DNA from: SLRI01 sp964576715
GTDB taxonomy: Bacteria; Pseudomonadota; Alphaproteobacteria; Geminicoccales; Geminicoccaceae
DNA: 31,798 nt
Assembly (NCBI GenBank): GCA_964576715.1
Contig: CAZNWE010000048.1
Coordinates: 1-31,798, forward strand
Direction of reading: 5' to 3'
Of the stretch, positions 23,811 through 31,347 are shown piece after piece (positions within the stretch are counted from its first letter, which is position 1; each line of letters begins with the position of its first letter). Position numbers and translations under genes: made by a program. The notes beneath the pieces are model-generated. The model was not told the origin of the DNA. It ran no database searches and worked only from the letters and a program-made list of their open reading frames with translations.

Positions 23811-25220
23811 TCAGTAGGTCTCACCGAGCGCCAGATAGAGGGCGACCCGGTTGGTCAGGAGGGCTGCCTCGGCCTGGATCAGGTTGCTTTTTCTCAGAAG
23901 CGCGAATTCGGCGAGATTCAGCAGCGACACCATGTCGATGGTCCCTGCCACGTAGTTGTCGCGGCCGAGCCGGACCGCCTCCTCGGCGCTCCAGTAGGCG
24001 ACGCGCCAACTCTTCAGCTCCTCGAGCAGCAATTGCTCGTTGGCGAGCCGCGTCTCCACCTCGCCGAAGGCGCGGAGCACGGTCTGCCCATAGAGCGCGG
24101 TGGCCGCCGTCTGCTCGGCGGTCATCTCCCTGACCTGTGCGTCGAGCGCGCCGCCGTCGAAGATCGGTTGCAGCAGGCTGACACCGATCTTCGCGAACCT
24201 GATCGAGTTCAGCCCGACCAGTGCGAGGTCTGGGTCGGTCAGCTGGCCGTAGGTGGCCGCCAGCGAGATGCCCGGCAGCCGCGCCAGCTTAGCCACCTCG
24301 ACGTCGTAGAAGGCGGCGATCACCTGGTTGCGCGCTGCCGTGACGTCGGCGCGGCGGTCGAGCAGCGACAGCGGCAGCCCGGCCGACAGCGTCTCGGGCA
24401 TGGTCGGGAACGTGGCGGCCGGCTCCAGATCGAGGCTCGGGTAGCGGCCGAGCAACACCTCGAGCACCGCCACCGTCTCGTTGGCGCTGGATTGCAACCG
24501 TGCCACCTGGGCTCTGCTGGTGCTGGCGTAGGACTGTGCCTGGACGACGTCAAAGGATGAGACTTGGCCCGCGGCCTCCTTGCGTTGCGCCAGCCGGACC
24601 AGCTGCCGATAGCCGGCGAGCGCGTCCTCGGCGAGTGCCGTCAGCTGGGTGACCTCGGTGGCGGCGATCCAGCTCCGCGCCACGGTCGCAGCAATCGACT
24701 GGTACGCATAGTAGGCGTCATCCGCTGCTGCGGCCGCCGAGGCTGCCGTGGCGGCCGTGCCCGAGCGCAGCTTGCCCCAGAGGTCGACCTCCCAGGAGAC
24801 CGCGATCGAGGCACCGGTCAGCGTGTTCGTCTTGTTGTCGTCGTAGTTCTTCGTGGACTGCCGGCCGGCCGCGAAGTTCAGCGCAGGCAACAGGGAGGCG
24901 GCGGCGATGTCGACCGACTGCAGCGCCGCCTCGACCCGGGCGGCAGCGGCCTGCAGGTCGCGGTTGTTACGCAGCGCCTCGGCCACGAGATCGGCGAGTA
25001 CCGGGTCGTCGAAGCTCGCCACCCAGTTGCCGCCGACAGCGCTGATCGGCGCGCCCTCGGTCGACCAGGCCGCAGGAATAGCGCTCGACCCCGGCAGCGC
25101 CGCCTGGAGCAGCGCCTGCTGGTCGGGAGGTGTTGCCAGCTCGCACCCGGCAACCGCCAGCGCGAGCAGGATCGCGGTTTTGCTCCCAAGGCCGGCCGAG
25201 AGGCGAGGGTTAACGGACAT
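23811..25220 (-). CDS. NodT/TolC-family outer-membrane efflux lipoprotein
   Basis: About 469 aa from ATG 25220. It has a signal peptide with a lipobox (ILLALAVAGC, then ELATPP), so it is anchored to the outer membrane. The two outer-membrane efflux repeats are clear: WWV-type entry GNWVASFDDPVLADLVAEALRNNRDLQAAAARVEAA, then GASIAVSWEVDLWGKLRSGTAA; second half LPLSLLDRRADVTAARNQVIAAFYDVEVAKLARLPGISL and ISLLQPIF-like GVSLLQPIFDGG. It forms the trimeric outer-membrane channel of a tripartite system. It starts 8 nt after the HlyD-family gene, so it is in the same operon. A start upstream inside the HlyD gene is open but does not fit the signal sequence. Confidence 0.9.
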   Translation of the reverse strand: MSVNPRLSAGLGSKTAILLALAVAGCELATPPDQQALLQAALPGSSAIPAAWSTEGAPISAVGGNWVASFDDPVLADLVAEALRNNRDLQAAAARVEAALQSVDIAAASLLPALNFAAGRQSTKNYDDNKTNTLTGASIAVSWEVDLWGKLRSGTAATAASAAAAADDAYYAYQSIAATVARSWIAATEVTQLTALAEDALAGYRQLVRLAQRKEAAGQVSSFDVVQAQSYASTSRAQVARLQSSANETVAVLEVLLGRYPSLDLEPAATFPTMPETLSAGLPLSLLDRRADVTAARNQVIAAFYDVEVAKLARLPGISLAATYGQLTDPDLALVGLNSIRFAKIGVSLLQPIFDGGALDAQVREMTAEQTAATALYGQTVLRAFGEVETRLANEQLLLEELKSWRVAYWSAEEAVRLGRDNYVAGTIDMVSLLNLAEFALLRKSNLIQAEAALLTNRVALYLALGETY

Positions 25221-25228
25221 CGATCTGG

Positions 25229-26371
25229 TCAGAATGGCAAAGGATAGAGCCACCGCGACCAGGTGTAGGTCCTGAGCGCGATCTGTCCGAGCCAAGTGAA
25301 AGGATTGTCGCCGGTCAGGATCAGGGCGGCGCCTTCAGCACCGATCGGCAAGCGAACATCGGGGTCGTCCAGCGTGATCTTGACCGGAAACCGCACCTCA
25401 GCGGACGGCCTGTCGGGAAAGACCGGCAGCTCGCCCGACGGCAGGAACTGGCCCTGGCCACTCGCCCACCAGATCTCCTCGACCTTGGCGGAAAAATGCT
25501 GACCCGGATAGATATTGAGGGCGACGATCGCCGGTTGGCCCTCGCGCACGAACTTGAGATACTCCTGCCGGTAGGTGGCCAGGAGGTAAGGATCACGATC
25601 AGCGATGAAGCTCGCGATGGCGCCGGCGCGGACGATGCCGGCGACCATGCCTTCCTCAACCTGGAGGTTGATGATCATGCCGTCCTCGGGTGCGCGGATC
25701 TCGGTCTGGGCCAGGTAGTACTCGGCCTGCGCGACCTCGGCCTCGGCCTCGGCGACCGCGGTGTTCACGCCGTCGATCTGCGAGGTGTAGGCGATCTCGG
25801 CACGGTGCTGGAGTGCTTGCGCATGGACGACGGACGCTTCGTCCGCTGCAGCCCGGGCGGCCCAGCGCTGGGCCTCGTCCTCTGGTGCTGCGCGTTGCGC
25901 GGCCAGGTCGGTAAAGCGCCGCAGCTGCTCGCGGCTGAAGACGAGCTCGGCCTTCGACTGCGCGACGGCCGCTGAGGCCGCTGCGACGTCCGCCTGCAGA
26001 ACCTCGACATTCTGCTTTGCCGCGGCCAGCGCCGCGTTCGCCTGATCGAGCTGATACTGGTAGGGGCGCTTGTCGAGGACAAACAATGGCTCGCCCTTCT
26101 TCATCGGCGTGTTCTGCTTTACCAGGACCGACTCGACGAGCGTCGGCTCCGGCAGGCGCGGGATGATCTGCACGGTGTGCCGCACGACGCGCAGATCGGC
26201 GGAGATCGGCGCCAGGAAGCGCATGCCGACCAGCGGCACCAGCACCAGATGCAACAGGAAGAAGCCCGAGACCACACCCCACGCCGGCGTCAGCCGCAGC
26301 CATTTGAGCTTGAAGAAGACCAGCCAGATGAACAGCAGGTAGAGAAACGTTACAGCGAAAACAGCAAGCAC
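25229..26371 (-). CDS. HlyD-family membrane fusion protein (YiaV-like)
   Basis: 380 aa from a GTG start (26371), with GAGG about 8 nt upstream. Two N-terminal membrane helices (VFAVTFLYLLFIWLVFF and VVSGFFLLHLVLVPLVG) precede the periplasmic part, as in E. coli YiaV (378 aa) and unlike EmrA, which has one. Then come a biotinyl-lipoyl half motif (VESVLVKQNTPMKKGEPLFVLD), a long coiled-coil hairpin (about residues 105-215, Ala/Glu/Gln-rich), the second lipoyl half (AQTEIRAPEDGMIINLQVEEGM), and a beta-barrel domain (YPGQHFSAKVEEIWW). It links an inner-membrane component to the outer-membrane factor downstream. It follows the DUF3302 gene by 11 nt. Confidence 0.88.
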   Translation of the reverse strand: MLAVFAVTFLYLLFIWLVFFKLKWLRLTPAWGVVSGFFLLHLVLVPLVGMRFLAPISADLRVVRHTVQIIPRLPEPTLVESVLVKQNTPMKKGEPLFVLDKRPYQYQLDQANAALAAAKQNVEVLQADVAAASAAVAQSKAELVFSREQLRRFTDLAAQRAAPEDEAQRWAARAAADEASVVHAQALQHRAEIAYTSQIDGVNTAVAEAEAEVAQAEYYLAQTEIRAPEDGMIINLQVEEGMVAGIVRAGAIASFIADRDPYLLATYRQEYLKFVREGQPAIVALNIYPGQHFSAKVEEIWWASGQGQFLPSGELPVFPDRPSAEVRFPVKITLDDPDVRLPIGAEGAALILTGDNPFTWLGQIALRTYTWSRWLYPLPF

Positions 26372-26382
26372 GTCGTGAGCCT

Positions 26383-26817
26383 CTACTTTCCGGTAAGCTT
26401 GGTGCTTGTTTCGCTTTCGGGCGGTGGATTCTTCGCTTTCCCATTGCCCTCGTCCGCTTCATCCGGCGGCAATGGCTTGCCATAAGCGTACGCGGAAAGC
26501 TCTGCGAGCTCCGCACGATCGGCTTCGCGCTCGGCCGCGGGAAAACGCCGGATGTCGATCTTGTCGGTTGGCTTGAACGCCCAGATCAAGGCCTGAATCC
26601 AGGGCACGATCGCGAGAAATCCGATCCAGCCCATCAGATAGACGGCTTCGGCATCCGGGTGCTTTCGTGCGAAGGCGATCCGCCCGGGCAGCCCCAGCAG
26701 CTTCACCAGCCCGATCAGAACGCCGAGCACGGTCAAGGCGAGGCAGAGGAACGTAATGTAGTCCCAAAAAAAAGGTGACCCGTGAAATGCATTCCAGTAT
26801 CGCTGGAGCCAGTCCAT
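26383..26817 (-). CDS. DUF3302 inner-membrane protein (YiaW-like)
   Basis: 144 aa, ATG 26817 with GGAGAGG just upstream. Two membrane helices: YITFLCLALTVLGVLIGLVKLLG and MGWIGFLAIVPWIQALIWAF. Between them is the DUF3302 signature of a basic segment and HPDAEAVYLMGWIGF, comparable to the HP-D-A-GW pattern of E. coli YiaW. The C-terminal about 50 residues form a charged cytoplasmic tail (PPDEADEGNGKAKNPPPESE) that makes it longer than YiaW (107 aa). It heads the operon with the YiaV-like adaptor and the NodT-type channel. Function of the family is unknown. Eight consecutive A at 26766-26773 (T on the coding strand) are a possible slippage site. Confidence 0.8.
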   Translation of the reverse strand: MDWLQRYWNAFHGSPFFWDYITFLCLALTVLGVLIGLVKLLGLPGRIAFARKHPDAEAVYLMGWIGFLAIVPWIQALIWAFKPTDKIDIRRFPAAEREADRAELAELSAYAYGKPLPPDEADEGNGKAKNPPPESETSTKLTGK

Positions 26818-27219
26818 TTGCCTCTCCGCTTGCCATCCAGAATTGCCTCCCCGCCGCCCCTTTACAACGGTGAGGCAAAATATTTTAGGAACTTTCTTAC
26901 TGATGTGGAGAATGAACAGTCAACGATAAAAATGGCCGCAGTTTACATTTGCGGCGCGCGAAGTAAAATTCGCGAATCGGCTCCGAGGAACACCTGCCTT
27001 CTCACCCTTTGGGGCGTCCCGACCAACCCCACCCCAAAATCCCGAGGGGGCCGCGGGGGAAATCATTTCCCCCGCCCTCTTCCCTTCCCTCCCCGCCCGC
27101 TTCCCCTTCCCCCGCCCCGCCACATCGCCGCACAATCGGCCCTTGCTCGCGGCTGCGATGCGCCGCATGTTGCGACCCGCAGGTGCCGACAAACCGGGGG
27201 GCCGGAGGAGCGCTGACCG
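26818..27219. other. Divergent intergenic region between the yiaWV-like and frd operons
   Basis: About 400 bp with no supported gene. Left part (about 26875-26970) is an AT-rich island that should hold the promoter of the minus-strand operon; it has the palindrome AAAATATTTT (26877-26886) and the inverted repeat CGCGAA-N6-TTCGCG (26957-26974). Right part (about 27000-27135) is strongly C-rich on the plus strand and includes a near-perfect palindrome at 27053-27075. GGAGGAG at 27204-27210 is the ribosome binding site of frdA. Confidence 0.55.
27053..27075. repeat. 23-bp near-perfect palindrome followed by a pyrimidine tract, upstream of frdA
   Basis: Arms GCGGGGGAAAT (27053-27063) and ATTTCCCCCGC (27065-27075) are perfectly complementary around one central C. 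Immediately after, 27076 to about 27120 is almost all pyrimidine on the plus strand. It lies about 145 nt before the frdA start. It may be an operator or a leader hairpin with a C-rich tract. Confidence 0.6.
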
Positions 27220-29007
27220 ATGCATATCGTCGACACTGATCTTGCCATCATTGGTGGTGGGGGCGCCGGGTTGCGGGCCGCCATTGCCGCGGCCGAGGCC
27301 GATCCGGGGCTCCGCATTGCGCTCGTCTCCAAGGTGGTGCCGATGCGCAGCCACACCGTCGCGGCCGAGGGTGGCTCGGCTGGGGTGATCACCGACAAGG
27401 ACACCCTCGATCTGCATTTCAAGGACACGGTGTCCGGCGGCGACTGGCTCTGTGATCAGGACGCGGTCGATTATTTCGTCGGGCATTGCACCGAGGAGAT
27501 GGTGCAGCTCGAGCATTGGGGCTGTCCCTGGAGCCGCAAGCCGGATGGCGACACCAATGTCCGCAATTTCGGCGGGATGAGCACCGCGCGGACCTGGTTC
27601 GCCGCCGACAAGACCGGCTTTCACATCCTCCACACGCTCTTTCAGACCTCGCTCAAGTATCCCTCGATCCGCCGCTTCGACGAGTATTTCGCGGTCGATC
27701 TCGTGGTCGAGGACGGGCGTTGCCAGGGCCTGGTCGCGATCGAGATCGCGACGGGCGATTTCGTCCAGATCCGCGCCAAGGCCGTGGTCATCGCCACCGG
27801 CGGTGCGGGCCGGGTCTACCGGCAGAACACCAATGCCGGCACGGTGACGGGCGACGGCATGGGCATGGCCTACCGCCACGGCGTGCCGCTGCGCGACATG
27901 GAGTTCGTCCAGTACCACCCGACGGCGCTGCCGGGGAGCGGCATCCTGATCACCGAGGGCTGCCGTGGCGAGGGTGGCTATCTCGTCAACAAGGACGGCT
28001 ACCGCTATCTGCAGGACTATAATCTCGGCCCGGTGGTGAGCGAGCCCACGCCGAAGACCATGGAGCTCGGCCCGCGCGATCGCCTGAGCCAGGCCTTCTG
28101 GCACGAGGAGCAGGCCGGCCGCACCGTCGAGACCCCGCTCGGCCATGTGGTGCATCTCGAGCTCATGCATCTCGGCCGCGAGAAGCTGCACGAGCGGCTG
28201 CCGATGATCCAGGAACTCGCCCAGACCTTCCTCGGCGTCGACCCGGCCGAACAGCCGATCCCGGTCTGCCCCGCCGTCCACTACACCATGGGCGGCATCG
28301 GCGCCGATGCCCGCACCGCCACGATGCTGCCGGGTCTCTACGCCTGCGGCGAATGTTCGAGCGTCGGCATTCACGGCGCCAACCGGCTCGGCTCCAACTC
28401 GTTGGCCGAGCTCTGCGTCTTCGGCCGGGTGGCCGGCGAGGAGGCCGCCCGCTTCGCCCGCGAGGCCAGGCCCGTGGACGACGCCACATTGACCCGGGCC
28501 GCAGACGCTATCGAGGGCCGTGCCATGGCCCTCCTGACCGGCGAGGATGGCAAGGACCGGATCGCCACGCTGCGCGACGCCATGGGCGACACCATGGAGG
28601 AGGGGGTCGGCATCTTCCGCAGTGCGGCGGGCATGCAGGCGAGCTGCGACAAGCTCGCCGAGCTCAAGGACCGCTATCGCCGGGTGCATCTCGACGACCG
28701 GACGCGCAGCTTCAATACCGAGTGGCTGACCGCGATCGAGCTCGGCTTTCAGCTCGACGTCGCCGAGGCCATGGCCTGGTCGGCGCTCGAGCGGCAGGAA
28801 TCCAGGGGTGCGCACAAGCGGCTGGACCAGTTCGGCGAGCGTGACGACAAACGCTTTCTCCAGCACACCCTGGCCTTCCACCAGCAGGATGGGCCGCCGC
28901 GGCTGGCCTATGAGCCGGTGAACATCACCCGCCTGCCGCCGGCCGAGCGGGTCTATGGGGGTGCGGCCAAGAAGGGGGTATTGGAACGGCAGGGAGCCGA
29001 GGCATGA
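27220..29007 (+). CDS. frdA: Fumarate reductase flavoprotein subunit
   Basis: 595 aa, near E. coli FrdA (602). It binds FAD and carries the fumarate/succinate site. Seen: the dinucleotide fold DLAIIGGGGAGLRAAIAAAE; RSHTVAAEGG with the His (H45) that links FAD covalently; FVQYHPTALPGSGILITEGCRGEGG; MELGPRDRLSQAFWHE with the catalytic Arg (R286); HYTMGGIG; and GECSSVGIHGANRLGSNSLAELCVFGR. The pattern around MELGPRD and the following frdBCD genes identify it as the E. coli-type fumarate reductase and not SdhA. Residues after about 420 form the helical C-terminal domain. GGAGGAG lies 9 nt before the ATG. Its stop overlaps frdB (ATGA). Confidence 0.93.
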   Translation: MHIVDTDLAIIGGGGAGLRAAIAAAEADPGLRIALVSKVVPMRSHTVAAEGGSAGVITDKDTLDLHFKDTVSGGDWLCDQDAVDYFVGHCTEEMVQLEHWGCPWSRKPDGDTNVRNFGGMSTARTWFAADKTGFHILHTLFQTSLKYPSIRRFDEYFAVDLVVEDGRCQGLVAIEIATGDFVQIRAKAVVIATGGAGRVYRQNTNAGTVTGDGMGMAYRHGVPLRDMEFVQYHPTALPGSGILITEGCRGEGGYLVNKDGYRYLQDYNLGPVVSEPTPKTMELGPRDRLSQAFWHEEQAGRTVETPLGHVVHLELMHLGREKLHERLPMIQELAQTFLGVDPAEQPIPVCPAVHYTMGGIGADARTATMLPGLYACGECSSVGIHGANRLGSNSLAELCVFGRVAGEEAARFAREARPVDDATLTRAADAIEGRAMALLTGEDGKDRIATLRDAMGDTMEEGVGIFRSAAGMQASCDKLAELKDRYRRVHLDDRTRSFNTEWLTAIELGFQLDVAEAMAWSALERQESRGAHKRLDQFGERDDKRFLQHTLAFHQQDGPPRLAYEPVNITRLPPAERVYGGAAKKGVLERQGAEA

Positions 29008-29759
29008 GCGAAGGCGAGCTGACGATCGATATCGAGGTGCTGCGCTACCATCCGGAGCGCGACACGGAGCCGCGTTTTCTGACCTACACCGTGCCCTTCG
29101 CCCACGACACGTCGGTGCTGCAGGGGCTGCAATACATCAAGGACCACCTCGACGGCTCGCTGACCTTCCGCTGGTCCTGCCGGATGGCGATCTGTGGCAG
29201 TTGCGGCAAGATGGTCAACGGCGAGCCCAAGCTCTCCTGCCACACTTTCCTGCGCGACTACTACCCCGGCAAGGTGCGGGTCGAGCCCCTGTCGCACTTC
29301 CCGATCATCCGTGACCTCGCGGTCGACCAGACCGACTTCCTCGAGAAGCTCGAGAACATCAAGCCCTACATCATCCGCGACGCGGAAAAGCCGGTCAGCG
29401 AGGGTGTGTACCGGCAGACCCCGGCGGAGGTCGCGCAATACCAGCAGTTCAGCCAGTGCATCAACTGCCTGCTCTGCTACGCCGCCTGCCCGCAATACGG
29501 CCTGAACAGCGACTTCCAGGGTCCGGGCATCATGGCCCTCCTGCACCGCTACAACAGCGACTCGCGCGACCAGGGCAAGGCCGAGCGCATGCCGATCGTC
29601 AATGCCGAAGAGGGCGTCTGGAGCTGTACCCTGGTCGGCTACTGCTCGGAGGTCTGCCCCAAACACGTCGACCCGGCAGCGGCCGTAAACCGCAACAAGG
29701 TCAACAGCACCATGGACTATTTCCTCCGCTTCCTCAGCCCGCGCGGGGCCAACTCGTGA
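29004..29759 (+). CDS. frdB: Fumarate reductase iron-sulfur subunit
   Basis: 251 aa (E. coli FrdB 244). N-terminal plant-ferredoxin domain with the [2Fe-2S] cysteines (SCRMAICGSCGKMVNGEPKLSC pattern, about residues 57-80). The C-terminal helical domain has CINCLLCYAACP and, further on, CTLVGYCSEVCPKHVDP, which supply the [4Fe-4S] and [3Fe-4S] clusters. Electrons pass from quinol through these clusters to FrdA. The match to E. coli FrdB around SCRMAICGSCG and CINC-LCYAACP is very close. Overlaps on both sides (ATGA with frdA, GTGA with frdC) indicate one translationally coupled operon. Confidence 0.94.
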   Translation: MSEGELTIDIEVLRYHPERDTEPRFLTYTVPFAHDTSVLQGLQYIKDHLDGSLTFRWSCRMAICGSCGKMVNGEPKLSCHTFLRDYYPGKVRVEPLSHFPIIRDLAVDQTDFLEKLENIKPYIIRDAEKPVSEGVYRQTPAEVAQYQQFSQCINCLLCYAACPQYGLNSDFQGPGIMALLHRYNSDSRDQGKAERMPIVNAEEGVWSCTLVGYCSEVCPKHVDPAAAVNRNKVNSTMDYFLRFLSPRGANS

Positions 29760-30145
29760 GTGCCCGCAACACCTATGTCCGCCCGATGGCCGGCTGGTAT
29801 CGCCGGAACCCGCGCTTTATGGCCTACATCCTGCGCGAAGGGACGAGCGTCTTCGTCGCCCTTTATGCCGCCATCCTGCTCTGGGGCCTGACCGCGTTGT
29901 CAGGGGGCCCGGCAAGCTTCGAGCGCTGGCTCGCCTTCCTCGCGAGCCCGCTCTCGCTCCTGCTCCACCTCGTGATCCTGGCGGCTGCTGTCTATCACAC
30001 GTGGTCGTGGTTCCAGGTGGCGCCCAAGGCGACCCCGCCCCTGGTCCTCCGCGGCAAGCCAGTCCCCGACAGTGCGATCATCGGCGGCGGCTATGCCGCC
30101 TGCGCGGTGGTGAGCCTCGTCGTTCTCGTCCTTGCCTGGTGGTGA
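29756..30145 (+). CDS. frdC: Fumarate reductase membrane anchor subunit C
   Basis: 129 aa from a GTG that overlaps the frdB stop (GTGA). It aligns well with E. coli FrdC (131 aa): YVRPMAGWYRRNPRFMAYILREGTSV at the N-terminus, including R27-E28, equivalent to the Arg/Glu pair that lines the quinol site in E. coli. Three membrane helices follow: VFVALYAAILLWGLTAL, LSLLLHLVILAAAVYHTW (with WFQVAPKATP after it, as in FrdC) and AACAVVSLVVLVLAWW. It contains no obvious heme-binding His pair, in keeping with the heme-free type D enzyme. Confidence 0.9.
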   Translation: MSARNTYVRPMAGWYRRNPRFMAYILREGTSVFVALYAAILLWGLTALSGGPASFERWLAFLASPLSLLLHLVILAAAVYHTWSWFQVAPKATPPLVLRGKPVPDSAIIGGGYAACAVVSLVVLVLAWW

Positions 30146-30516
30146 GCAAGCCCATGCCGAAACGCTCGCACGAGCCCATCTTCTGGTCGCTGTTCGGTGC
30201 CGGCGGTGTCGTCTCGGCCCTGGTGCTGCCGGTGCTGGTGCTGATCACCGGCATCGCCTTTCCCCTCGGGCTGCTGTCCGACGGTGCCCTCGACTATGCG
30301 CGGATGGTGAGCTTCGCCGGCAGCCTGATCGGCGGCATGGCCCTCTTCGTCGTGATCTCGCTCACCTTCTGGCACGCCGCCCACCGCATCGCCCACTCCG
30401 CCCACGACTTCGGCCTGCATCGCGGCCGCGGGGTCTGGAGGGCCATCTGCTACGGCGCCGCCTTCGCCGGCACGGTGTGGACCTTCGTGCTGGTGGTCCG
30501 CCTCTGGTTCGGGTGA
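30142..30516 (+). CDS. frdD: Fumarate reductase membrane anchor subunit D
   Basis: 124 aa from a GTG overlapping the frdC stop (GTGA). I prefer this to ATG 30154 because VSKPMPKRSHEPIFW then aligns without gaps with the start of E. coli FrdD (119 aa). Conserved features: EPIFWSLFGAGGVVSALVLPVLVL, the segment ITGIAFPLGLL, and the third-helix entry WHAAHRIAHSAHDFGLH with its run of His. Three membrane helices are visible. It completes frdABCD with all four genes overlapping by 4 nt. A 75-nt gap separates it from the converging DUF1194 gene. Confidence 0.9.
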   Translation: MSKPMPKRSHEPIFWSLFGAGGVVSALVLPVLVLITGIAFPLGLLSDGALDYARMVSFAGSLIGGMALFVVISLTFWHAAHRIAHSAHDFGLHRGRGVWRAICYGAAFAGTVWTFVLVVRLWFG

Positions 30517-30591
30517 GCCCAAGCGCAGGCCTGCTCGTTCAGAGTTGCCCCTGTTGTTGGCCAACGCGTCGCCAGGAATGGGGACGCCAGG

Positions 30592-31347
30592 TCACCGCGA
30601 CGCCAGTGGGGCAGGGTCTCGGCCGGCGATCTCCAAAAGCAGCTTCTGGCGAACGGCGTCCTGAAAGCTGCGCTGGTCGTCGACCGTGACGACGAAGCTG
30701 CCCGGCCCGCCGATCACTTCGCTGGCGAAGTACGCTTCGAGGTCGATGCTGCGCGGCCGGCCGGAGCAGTCCGCCGAGCGGCAGAGGATGGCGAGGCCGT
30801 TGATGGTGATGTCGGCCATCAAGGCACTCTGCCGGGCCAGCGGCAGCGGTTGCCCGCCGAAATTGCCGCTATCCGCCGATACGTCGATGACGCGGCGATG
30901 GCCATCGATGGCATTGCTCTCGATCTGCTCCTGGCTGAACGCGATGGCATTGCTGATCGAGTTCCAGCCGACCGCCTGGCGCGGTGCGGTGCGGAGCGCC
31001 GCAGCGAAGGCTTCGGCGCTCTCAGGGCCGTCGATGATCGTCCAGGGCACGATGACATGCTGCGATGTGGCACCGCCCCACTCGACATAGGTGACGGCAA
31101 TTTGGCCATCGAAGCCCTGCACGATGGCGTCCAGGATCTCCGGCGCCGTGATCGCGCTGGCATAGCCGTCGCGCTGCAGCGCCATCTCCGTCGCATCGAT
31201 CGAGCCCGAGCCGTCCGCGGCAAGAACGAGCTCGACGTCGACCGCCACGGGCTCCTGCGCCATGGCAAAACCGCCGGCCGCTACGGCGACCAAGCCGAGG
31301 AACAAAGCAGCGCCGAGCGCGAGATGGTCGCGAGCCTGTCGGGTCAT
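30592..31347 (-). CDS. DUF1194 secreted von Willebrand factor A-like protein
   Basis: About 251 aa. ATG 31347 is chosen because AGGGA lies 6 nt upstream and it opens a clean signal peptide (LALGAALFLGLVAVAAGGFAMAQ). The mature protein begins with VDVELVLAADGSGSID, a MIDAS metal-binding motif (DGSGS), continues with YVEWGGATSQHVIVPWTII, WNSISNAIAFSQ, HRRVIDVSADSGNFGG and INGLAILC, and ends with VVTVDDQRSFQDAVRQKLLLEIAG. This is the DUF1194 family, common in alphaproteobacteria. Two cysteines (LCRSADCSG) may form a disulfide. Function unknown, probably periplasmic protein binding. It is convergent with frdD. Confidence 0.85.
   Translation of the reverse strand: MTRQARDHLALGAALFLGLVAVAAGGFAMAQEPVAVDVELVLAADGSGSIDATEMALQRDGYASAITAPEILDAIVQGFDGQIAVTYVEWGGATSQHVIVPWTIIDGPESAEAFAAALRTAPRQAVGWNSISNAIAFSQEQIESNAIDGHRRVIDVSADSGNFGGQPLPLARQSALMADITINGLAILCRSADCSGRPRSIDLEAYFASEVIGGPGSFVVTVDDQRSFQDAVRQKLLLEIAGRDPAPLASR

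Noticed and set aside
26782..27216. Plus-strand frame across the yiaWV/frd intergenic region
   Set aside because: Its start lies inside the DUF3302 gene, and the C-rich tract yields a Pro/Arg-rich peptide with no recognisable feature.
27220..30516. Reading the complex II genes as succinate dehydrogenase (sdhAB with sdhCD)
   Set aside because: Both anchor subunits match FrdC and FrdD of E. coli in motifs and length, and the gene order is A-B-C-D with the anchors last, as in frd and not sdh.
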